DNA from: CAZFLM01 sp964519955
GTDB lineage: Bacteria > Armatimonadota > Chthonomonadetes > Chthonomonadales > CAJBBX01
Reading direction: 5' to 3'
Length of the DNA: 64,000 nucleotides
Assembly: GCA_964519955.1 (NCBI GenBank)
Contig: CAZFLM010000015.1
Coordinates: 49,759-113,758 of the forward strand
How positions within the stretch are numbered: position 1 is the stretch's first letter; each line of letters starts with the position of its first letter. The position numbers and the translations under genes were made by a program. The notes beneath the pieces were generated by a model. It saw only the letters and a list, made by a program, of their open reading frames with translations, was not told the DNA's origin and did not search any database. Positions 42,396-49,645 of this stretch are shown here, piece after piece.

Positions 42396-43604
42396 ATGTT
42401 GTCCACGCTGCTGCTCGTCGGCCTGCTCGTTGCCGCCTCGGCAGCGGCCGCCGCGCCGCGCGACTACCGGTTCGACGGCAAGATATCGCGTCCGGTGCTG
42501 GAGAACTACCTCTCCCGCGCCGTCACCGCGATGGGCCTCTGCACCGGGCAGGGCAGCGTCGACGACAACGTGCGGATGCTCCACAACATCGGCGCGAAGT
42601 ACGCCGGGCGCGTCCTGTTCATCTGGGGCGGCGAGGGGGGCTTCGAGGCCAACCTGCCCAGGGCGAAGGACATCGCGGCGCGCATCCACAAGCTCGACCC
42701 CGACGTCATCCTGCAGGGCTGCGTCTTCGAGATCGTGACGACCGAAGTGGCCAGGGTGCAAGTGCCCGCGCGCGTCTTCGAGGAGTTCGGCCTGCCCGTC
42801 GAGCAGCGCGCCTACCGCTACGAGGACATGCTCTTCCCGGACGGCAAGTTCCGCGACCACTGGGCGAAGGGCCAGTCCGTGCCGGACGTCACGCGCCTCG
42901 AGACGCGCATGTGGTTCTTCCACCAGGCCACCGCGTACATCGACGCCGGCATGGAGGGGATGCACTTCGGGCAGGTCGCGCTCATCGGCGCAGCGGACAA
43001 GGACTGGGCATCGTGGCGGGAGGTGCTGGCGCGCGTGCGCAAGTACGCCAAGACGCACGCGCGCCGGCGCCTCGTGCTCTGCGACGCGCACACGCCCGAC
43101 GGTGGCCCCATCTTCGAGGGGAGGCTGCTCTTCGACCTGCACGCCTTCCCGCTGCGCGTGAAGGAGATCGCGGGGCAGCCTCAGAAGGGCGAGCTGGCGA
43201 TGGGCTACCTCGACACCCTCTTCGGCAGGAGCCGCGGCGGCGTCACGCCCAGCGGGTGGACCTGCGAGCACCTGCCGTACCTGGTGGAGCTGGACAACTG
43301 GGGCTCCAGCGGCAAGCCGGGGCAGGGCGGTCAGCCGTGGTGGACGTGGGGCTACGACGAGATCTGCTGGTTCGCGCACCAGCCGGAGGACTATCGCAAC
43401 GAGTGGCTGCGTTACGCGTGGAAGTGGCTGCGCGAGAACGACCCGAATGGGTCCCTGCAGATGCCCATGAGCCGCTGCCTCGCGGACCCGCTCGACGGCA
43501 AGGCGTGGTACTACGGCAACACGCGCAGCGCCGCGTGCCCCGACGGCATGAACCAGGAGGAGACGATCAAGGCGATCTGGGCGGCCGACAAGGGCGGCCG
43601 GTGA
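42396..43604 (+). CDS. secreted protein of unknown function
   Basis: 402 residues from ATG 42396, preferred over ATG 42378 because AGGAGG lies seven bases ahead and a signal peptide (MLSTLLLVGLLVAASAAAA) follows at once. I do not recognise the family. The mature part has alternating strand/helix segments (VLFIWGGEGGFEANLPRAKD; PDVILQGCVFEIVTTEV; GMHFGQVALIGAADKDWASW) reminiscent of a TIM barrel, plus Trp-rich QPWWTWGYDEICWF. It lies 14 bases after uxuA, so it is likely in the same operon and involved in carbohydrate use. Confidence 0.6.
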   Translation: MLSTLLLVGLLVAASAAAAAPRDYRFDGKISRPVLENYLSRAVTAMGLCTGQGSVDDNVRMLHNIGAKYAGRVLFIWGGEGGFEANLPRAKDIAARIHKLDPDVILQGCVFEIVTTEVARVQVPARVFEEFGLPVEQRAYRYEDMLFPDGKFRDHWAKGQSVPDVTRLETRMWFFHQATAYIDAGMEGMHFGQVALIGAADKDWASWREVLARVRKYAKTHARRRLVLCDAHTPDGGPIFEGRLLFDLHAFPLRVKEIAGQPQKGELAMGYLDTLFGRSRGGVTPSGWTCEHLPYLVELDNWGSSGKPGQGGQPWWTWGYDEICWFAHQPEDYRNEWLRYAWKWLRENDPNGSLQMPMSRCLADPLDGKAWYYGNTRSAACPDGMNQEETIKAIWAADKGGR

Positions 43605-43622
43605 GTTGCCGCGACGCGATGT

Positions 43623-43651
43623 TTGACAGGAAGCGCTCCGTCTGGTACGAT
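43623..43651 (+). promoter_or_regulatory. sigma70-type promoter for the sugar transporter
   Basis: TTGACA (43623-43628), 17-base spacer, TACGAT (43646-43651), about 35 bases before the GTG at 43686. Confidence 0.75.
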
Positions 43652-43685
43652 TCGGCGACCACGGCACACGAAAGGACCTCGCGGC

Positions 43686-44702
43686 GTGGCACGTCCGAGT
43701 ACCTCTGCTGACCTAACCAGCGGCTTGCGCTCTCGCCTGCTGAACTCCGGGCTGAGGGACATCCTCGCTCCCCTGTCGTTTCTGCTCCTCCTGTCGCTCG
43801 TGCTCTGGCGCATGTCGCCGGCTTTCGCCACGAGCGGGAACCTGAAGCAGATCGCTGTGCAGGCGGCCGTCGTCGCGATCCTGGCTTGCGGGCAGACGGC
43901 CGTCATGATCTCCGGCAACATCGACCTGTCCGTCGGGGCGGTGATGGCGTTCGCCGGAGTGGCCGCCGCGATGGCGATGAACCAGCACGTCTGCGGCGTC
44001 TGGGGCGGCGTGGGCATCGCGTGCGGCACGGGGCTCGTGCTGGGCGCCATCACGGGCATGATCACGGGCTTCGGCAAGATCCCCGCGTTCATCGCTTCGC
44101 TCGGCATGATGGGCGTCGTGCACGGCCTCGGCGGCATCCTCTCGCACTCCGTCACCATCGGTGGGCTGCCGGACCAGTTCTCCGTGTTCGGCTTCGGCGA
44201 GCTGTTCGGCGACTCGACGCGCGACGGCATCCCATACGCCGCGATGATGATGCTGGCGGCGGCGATCGTCGTGCACATTCTGCTCCGCAAGCTGGCCTGG
44301 GGCCGCTCCATCTACGCCATTGGAGGCAACCTGGAGGCCGCGCGGCTCTCGGGCATCCGCATCACGAAGACCGTCACGGGTGTCTTCGCCCTGTCGGGCC
44401 TGCTCGCCGGGTTCGCCGCAGTCGTCAACGTGTCGCGCGCCAGCGTCGCCTCGAAGGACGCGGGCATCGGCCTGGAGCTGGACTCCGTGGCCGCGGCCGT
44501 GGTTGGCGGCACCTCACTGATGGGTGGCGTCGGGGGCATCCCCGGCACGATCATCGGCGCATTCCTGATCTACACGATCCGCAACGGATGCGCGCTGCTG
44601 GGCTACGGCCCGGATCATCAGCGCGCGATCATCGGTGCGGTGGTCGTCCTCGCCGTCCTGTACGATCGCTACGGTCCCGGACGGCGGCTGAGGGCGGCAT
44701 AG
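43686..44702 (+). CDS. RbsC-type sugar ABC transporter permease
   Basis: 338 residues from GTG 43686; AAAGGA precedes it, and the start lies after the promoter. Multi-spanning permease of the ribose/xylose/galactose family (BPD_transp_2). Seen: ILACGQTAVMISGNIDLSVGAVMAF, IPAFIASLGMMGVVHGLG, YAIGGNLEAARLSGI (the ATPase-contacting EAA-like loop) and VVGGTSLMGGVGGIPGTIIGA. It is followed by the substrate-binding protein after 100 bases. No RbsA-type ATPase gene is in this window. Confidence 0.9.
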   Translation: MARPSTSADLTSGLRSRLLNSGLRDILAPLSFLLLLSLVLWRMSPAFATSGNLKQIAVQAAVVAILACGQTAVMISGNIDLSVGAVMAFAGVAAAMAMNQHVCGVWGGVGIACGTGLVLGAITGMITGFGKIPAFIASLGMMGVVHGLGGILSHSVTIGGLPDQFSVFGFGELFGDSTRDGIPYAAMMMLAAAIVVHILLRKLAWGRSIYAIGGNLEAARLSGIRITKTVTGVFALSGLLAGFAAVVNVSRASVASKDAGIGLELDSVAAAVVGGTSLMGGVGGIPGTIIGAFLIYTIRNGCALLGYGPDHQRAIIGAVVVLAVLYDRYGPGRRLRAA

Positions 44703-44730
44703 TCCGGCCGCTGCCCATATCGACGTCGAG

Positions 44731-44753
44731 CGATGGGCCTCCGTGCCCGTTCG
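44731..44753. repeat. dispersed hairpin repeat, partial copy D
   Basis: CGATGGGCCTCCGTGCCCGT followed by TCG; the core of copies A-C with changed outer bases. It sits between the permease and binding-protein genes. Confidence 0.6.
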
Positions 44754-44802
44754 CAGCGGGCGACACATCGTCGTGCCCACGCTCACCAAGGGAGGTCGTG
44801 CC

Positions 44803-45807
44803 ATGAAACGGATGACGCTGTTCGCGACGGGGCTGGCTGTGGTTGCTCTGCCGATGCTGTTCGGGTGCCCGAAGCAGCCGGTGTCGACGGGCGGAGCGCC
44901 TGGCGAGCATGGCAGCAGCAAGAAGTTGAAGATCGCCGTGCTGCCCAAGGGTACCGCGCACTCGTTCTGGCAGACCGTGAAGGCCGGAGCGGACGCAGCG
45001 GGTCAGGAAGAGAACGCCGAGATCATCTGGCAGGGGCCCGCCAAGGAGACCGAGTACACCGAGCAGATCAACATCGTCCAGAACCAGGTGACGGCTGGCG
45101 TCGACGGCATCGTGCTTGCCGCGACCTCTGCCGAGGGGCTCGTCAAGCCGGCCAAGGAGGCCGTCGCCAAGGGCATCCCGGTGGTGACGATCGACTCCGG
45201 GCTGAAGAAGGACGACGATCCGTCGCTCGCGTTCATCGCCACCGATAACGTGGAGGGTGGGCGCAAGGCCGCCGACGCCCTGGCCAAGTTGGTCGGCGAG
45301 AAGGGCAAGGTCGGTGTCCTGCCGTTCATCAAGGGCGCAGCGTCCTCGGATCAGCGCGAACAGGGCTTTGTCGAGGGCATCAAGAAGTACCCGAACATCA
45401 CGCTCGTGCCGATCCTCTACACCGATGGCGACCCGCAGAAGGCCCTCGAGCAGACGATGAACATGCTGACGGCCACGCCGGACCTCGCCGGCATCTTCGC
45501 GGCGAACGAGCCTGGCGGCATCGGTGCGGCCAACGCGCTGAAGCAGAAGAACCTGGTCGGCAAGGTGAAGCTGGTCGAGTTCGACGCGTCGGCGGAGCAG
45601 GTGAAGGCGCTGGAGGCCGGAACCGTGCAGGCGCTCATCGTGCAGGACCCGTTCCAGATGGGCTACAAGGGTGTCAAGACGGTGGTGAAGGCGATCCGCA
45701 AGCAGCCCATCGCCGAGAAGTTCATCGACAGCGGCATCACCGTGGTGACGAAGGACAACCTCGCCACGCCGCAGGTGCAGAAGCTGGTGAACCCCAAGCT
45801 GCCGTAG
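44803..45807 (+). CDS. sugar-binding lipoprotein (RbsB family)
   Basis: 334 residues from ATG 44803 (GGGAGG upstream). A lipoprotein signal ends at the Cys of LPMLFGC. The periplasmic-binding fold of the LacI/RbsB type is clear: IAVLPKGTAHSFWQTVKAGADAAG, EQINIVQNQVTAGVDGIVLAATS, TIDSGL, GFVEGIKKYPNI, and GIFAANEPGGIGAANAL. It would deliver a monosaccharide to the permease encoded just upstream. Which sugar is not apparent. A strong terminator follows. Confidence 0.9.
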   Translation: MKRMTLFATGLAVVALPMLFGCPKQPVSTGGAPGEHGSSKKLKIAVLPKGTAHSFWQTVKAGADAAGQEENAEIIWQGPAKETEYTEQINIVQNQVTAGVDGIVLAATSAEGLVKPAKEAVAKGIPVVTIDSGLKKDDDPSLAFIATDNVEGGRKAADALAKLVGEKGKVGVLPFIKGAASSDQREQGFVEGIKKYPNITLVPILYTDGDPQKALEQTMNMLTATPDLAGIFAANEPGGIGAANALKQKNLVGKVKLVEFDASAEQVKALEAGTVQALIVQDPFQMGYKGVKTVVKAIRKQPIAEKFIDSGITVVTKDNLATPQVQKLVNPKLP

Positions 45808-45854
45808 CCGTGGTCCTGGGACGCCTCGGGGCGTTCCGAGACCGTTCGCCGACT

Positions 45855-45886
45855 GGACGGGCCCGCGCAGGTTCGCGGGCCCGTCC
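45855..45886 (+). terminator. terminator after the sugar-binding protein gene
   Basis: GGACGGGCCCGCG (45855-45867), loop CAGGTT, CGCGGGCCCGTCC (45874-45886): a perfect 13-bp stem. Confidence 0.8.
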
Positions 45887-45953
45887 GCGAACCGCGAAGT
45901 CGACAGGCCAGGCTGACCCTCCCAGCCCGCCGCGATGCGCAGGAGGCCGGTTC

Positions 45954-47933
45954 ATGTTGTCCATTGTGGGTGGTGTGCTGCTGGCGTGTGGGGTCTGTGC
46001 CAGCTTCATTGGCTCGGCTGGTCCGTGTGCTTCTACGGACGGCGCGGGCATCAAGCAGTGGATCCGGGTCTATCGGCGGGCGCCGCGCTCGTATACCCTG
46101 GTGCCCTTCTGGTTCTGGAACGACGATCTTGACGAGCGCGAGATCAAGCGTCAGATCGACGACTTCCGCGCGCACGGGGTCGACGGGTTCCTGATTCACG
46201 CCCGCATGGGCCTCCCCAAGTCGATCCCCTTCATGTCCGACCGGTTCCTCCACTTCGTCCGGGTGGCTGTCGAGTATGCCGCCAAGCGCCACATGGTCGT
46301 GCATCTCTACGACGAGGGCATGTACCCCTCCGGCTCGGCGGCGGGCCGCGTCGTGGCGGAGAACCCCGCGTTCGCGGCACGGTGTCTCGTCGAGCGCGAC
46401 GTGCCGCCTGGCGTGGAACCCCAGCTCGAGCCCAACGAGCGCCTCGTGACGGTTGCCTCCCTGCCGGACGGCAAGCGGGTGGCGATCGTCGACGCGCCTT
46501 CGATGGGCAAGATCCGCGGCGTCCACGAGGGGCAGGACGATGGAGAGCCCGAGCAGCCGCCGGCGGGCGACCTGCTGAACCCGGAGGCCACGGCGTGCTT
46601 CATCCGCCACGTCCATGACCGCTTCTACCAGGTCCTCGCCCCGCACTTCGGCCGCACCGTGAAGGCGGTCTTTACCGACGAGCCGGACGTGCTCGGGCGC
46701 GGCCACCGCAAGGGGGCGCAACCGTGGACGACCGGGCTCGACGCCTACCTGGACACGAAGCTCGGGTACGACGTCAAGCCTCGCCTGGCCGAGCTGTGGC
46801 ACGACCTCCGGCCGGACAGCGCGGAGTTCCGTCGCGCCTATGCCGCGGCCATTCAGGCGCGCCTCGAGGAGACCTTCTACGCTCCGCTGAGCCGCTGGTG
46901 CGCCGAGCACAAGGTTGCGCTCACCGGGCATCCGGCCGGGCCGGACGACATCGGCGTGCTGCGGCAGTTCCAGGTGCCCGGCCAGGATGTCGTGTGGCGC
47001 TACGTCGAGCCGGGCAAGCCCTCCGCGCTCCAGGGGCCGCAGAGCACGATGGCCAAGTGCACGTCGTCCGTTGCCGAGCATCTCGGCCGCCCGCGCAACG
47101 GCAACGAGGCCTTTGGCGCGTACGGGTGGCAGCTCACCTACGCGGAGATGACGTGGCTGACCGACTGGCTGATGGTGCGCGGGGTCAACCTCATCTGGCC
47201 GCACGCGTTCTACTACTCGGTGCGCGGCGCCCGGCGCGACGAGCGGCCGCCGGACGTTGGGCCGAACAACACGTGGTGGGGCAGCTACGGCGGCTACGCG
47301 GAGTACGTCAGACGGATGTGCCGGCTGGTGGCGGAGGGGGAGCACCAGTGCTCGGTCGCCATTCTGGGCTCGTCCGACGAGCTGCCGTGGAAGGCCGCCC
47401 GCGCCTGCTACGAGCGCCAGATCGACTTCAACTACCTCGAGTCCAGACACCTGCTCGACGGCTCGGCGAAGGTATCGGCTGACGGCATCGCGCTCGGCGG
47501 GCACACGTACGGCGCGCTGGTGCTCGACGGGCTGAGCGTGCGCGACGGGGCGCTCGGGCGGGCTCTGGCGCCGATGATCGCCACGGGGCGCGTGCTGACG
47601 TACTCGGGCGCGACCTGCCCGGGCGCGGCGGAGGCCGCATCGCCGCAGGCGCTTACCGGCGGCATCGAGCGTCTCGTCGCCGCGCCGCTCTCGTTCGAGC
47701 CGGACTCGCCTGGCCTGCGCGTGCGCCCGATGCGGTTCGCTGGAGCCGACGTGGTGTACGTCTTCAACGAGGGGGAGAGCGCCGTGCGCGCCGCGCCGGT
47801 CTTCGCCGAAGCGCGGCGCGAGGTGTGGGCGGTGGACCCGAGGCGGCTCACGTCGGCACCTGTGCCGGAGGGTGGCGCGATCGAGCTGGCGCCGCACCAG
47901 GTGGTGCTGCTGGTGGCGTTCGGCGGCGAGTGA
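45954..47933 (+). CDS. secreted GH106-like glycoside hydrolase
   Basis: 659 residues from ATG 45954 (AGGAGG upstream) with an N-terminal hydrophobic signal (LSIVGGVLLACGVCAS). The barrel begins LVPFWFWNDDLDEREIKRQI and DDFRAHGVDGFLIHARMGL, then MVVHLYDEGMYPSGSAAG, a pattern I know from proteins annotated as alpha-L-rhamnosidase-like (GH106-type) hydrolases. AVFTDEPDVLGRG and RNGNEAFGAYGW supply candidate catalytic acids. Specificity is not certain. It follows the transporter genes but lies beyond a terminator. Confidence 0.7.
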   Translation: MLSIVGGVLLACGVCASFIGSAGPCASTDGAGIKQWIRVYRRAPRSYTLVPFWFWNDDLDEREIKRQIDDFRAHGVDGFLIHARMGLPKSIPFMSDRFLHFVRVAVEYAAKRHMVVHLYDEGMYPSGSAAGRVVAENPAFAARCLVERDVPPGVEPQLEPNERLVTVASLPDGKRVAIVDAPSMGKIRGVHEGQDDGEPEQPPAGDLLNPEATACFIRHVHDRFYQVLAPHFGRTVKAVFTDEPDVLGRGHRKGAQPWTTGLDAYLDTKLGYDVKPRLAELWHDLRPDSAEFRRAYAAAIQARLEETFYAPLSRWCAEHKVALTGHPAGPDDIGVLRQFQVPGQDVVWRYVEPGKPSALQGPQSTMAKCTSSVAEHLGRPRNGNEAFGAYGWQLTYAEMTWLTDWLMVRGVNLIWPHAFYYSVRGARRDERPPDVGPNNTWWGSYGGYAEYVRRMCRLVAEGEHQCSVAILGSSDELPWKAARACYERQIDFNYLESRHLLDGSAKVSADGIALGGHTYGALVLDGLSVRDGALGRALAPMIATGRVLTYSGATCPGAAEAASPQALTGGIERLVAAPLSFEPDSPGLRVRPMRFAGADVVYVFNEGESAVRAAPVFAEARREVWAVDPRRLTSAPVPEGGAIELAPHQVVLLVAFGGE

Positions 47934-47970
47934 TGCGGGGCGGCGGGGCGTGCGTTGCCCCCGCCCTCCT

Positions 47971-49611
47971 TCATTGCCCCAGGATGGCCTCCCGCGTCAG
48001 CCGGGGCTGCAGCGAGCCGTATGACAGCAAGTCGTCGTGGAACCGGCGCAGGTCGAACCGAGGCCCCTGCTTGCGCTCCACGGCCGCCCGCAGGTCCAGG
48101 ATGAGGCGCTTGCCCATGCAGTAGGACATCGGCTGCGTCGGCGCGGTCGTATAGCGCCGGACCTCGGCCCAGGCGTTGGGTTCGCTCAGCTTGGCCTCGT
48201 CCACCAGGTAGCGGACCGCGTCCTCGGGCGCCATGTCCTGGCAGTGCAGCCGCACGTCCACGACGACGCGGCACGCGCGCCAGAGCTGGTCCTTGAGCTG
48301 CATCAGGCGGATGCGCGGGTCCGTGTAGAAGCCTGCCTCGTACATCATCTCCTCGCAGTAGAGCGCCCACCCCTCGACGAGAAGGTTGCTCCCCGCGAAG
48401 TGGCGGCGGAATCGCGACGGAACCCGGTTGGCGAGCGTGAGCTGCAGGTGGTGGCCGGGGTACCCCTCGTGGATAGCGGTCACCACGATGCCGTGGCTCG
48501 AGTGGCCGCGAAGCTGGGCCTCCTGCTCCTCGGGCGACCGCTCAGGATCCGGCGGGGTGGCCCAGAACACTCCCTTCTGCAGTTCCTCGAAGGGGGCGGG
48601 TGGGACGTACGCGGCGAACGGGAGCATGGGGCGCACGAAGTCCGGCGTTGCCACGACCTCCAGCTCGTCGCCCACGGGCATGGTCACCAGTCCGTTGGCT
48701 GCCACGAAGTCGCGGGCGCGCCGCATCTCGCCGGCGTAGGCCGCGACGAGGCCCTCGGCGGTCGGGTGCTCGGCTTCGAGGTCGTCGACGATCTGCTCCC
48801 ACGTGCGAGTTCGGTCGATCTGGGCGGCCATCGCGGCCAGGTCCGCCTTCGCTGTCGCCACGGACTGGAGGCCGAACTCCAGCAGCGCCTCGTGGTCCTC
48901 CTCCAGCATGTGGTTGATGCGCAGGGCGTAGTCGAACTGCTCCTTGCCGATGGCGAACCGCCCGTCGGAGCGAGGCAGCAGGTCGTTGGTGAGGAAGTCG
49001 GCGTACGCATCCAACTCGCGCAGGACGCCGGTGCACTCCTCGCGGATCGCCTCAGCGAGGGACGCGTCCGTCAGCGTGGCAGCGAAGGCCGGCACGGTGT
49101 CGCGGAAGAACGCCGCGCCGCCCTTCGCGGTGTCGATCCCGTTCTCGGTGAAGACCCGAGGCGGGCGGTTCAGGTTCATGCGGGCCTGGCGCAGCAGATG
49201 CGCCGCGCCGCGCAGGCGCCCCAGGACGGCCTGCCCGCGCGTGTCCGGGTCGGCGAACTCGCGCACGATGAGCAGGTAGATGCCGAACAGGAGCGTGTCG
49301 GCGTAGCGGGCCGAGTCGCGCTCGTGGTACGGCGCCTGCTCCAGGTTCGCGATGGCCATCTGCGTGTCGGCGCGGGCCAGCCGGTAGTCGATGCGCGTCT
49401 CGGGGCTCATCCGCACGAGCGAGAGCGGGTCGATCTGGTGCAGGTAGGCGCGGGCGCGCTGCAGCTCCTCCGCCACGGAGGCGGCGCTCACGTCCGGCAG
49501 CTCGTCGTCGTACTCGTGGACGCCCATCGCCGTCGCCATCACGGGCTGCGTGGCGTAGACCTCCGCAAGGTAGTCGGTGGTCAGCTCTTCGAACTTCAGG
49601 TTCTCATCCAC
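47971..49611 (-). CDS. DUF885 metallopeptidase-like protein
   Basis: 546 residues from GTG 49611; the GTG at 49620 is too close to the AAGGAG that precedes it. DUF885 proteins are alpha-helical and carry a gluzincin-like site. Here it is VTAIHEGYPGHHLQ (HExxxxHH), followed by LVEGWALYCEEMMYE, which offers the third ligand Glu, and RACRVVVDVRLH. Probably a peptidase; no signal peptide is seen, so it acts inside the cell. It follows the GH2 gene by 34 bases. Confidence 0.85.
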   Translation of the reverse strand: MDENLKFEELTTDYLAEVYATQPVMATAMGVHEYDDELPDVSAASVAEELQRARAYLHQIDPLSLVRMSPETRIDYRLARADTQMAIANLEQAPYHERDSARYADTLLFGIYLLIVREFADPDTRGQAVLGRLRGAAHLLRQARMNLNRPPRVFTENGIDTAKGGAAFFRDTVPAFAATLTDASLAEAIREECTGVLRELDAYADFLTNDLLPRSDGRFAIGKEQFDYALRINHMLEEDHEALLEFGLQSVATAKADLAAMAAQIDRTRTWEQIVDDLEAEHPTAEGLVAAYAGEMRRARDFVAANGLVTMPVGDELEVVATPDFVRPMLPFAAYVPPAPFEELQKGVFWATPPDPERSPEEQEAQLRGHSSHGIVVTAIHEGYPGHHLQLTLANRVPSRFRRHFAGSNLLVEGWALYCEEMMYEAGFYTDPRIRLMQLKDQLWRACRVVVDVRLHCQDMAPEDAVRYLVDEAKLSEPNAWAEVRRYTTAPTQPMSYCMGKRLILDLRAAVERKQGPRFDLRRFHDDLLSYGSLQPRLTREAILGQ

Positions 49612-49645
49612 GGTCGTCACGCTCCTTGCGCTGCCTGAGCCAGGG

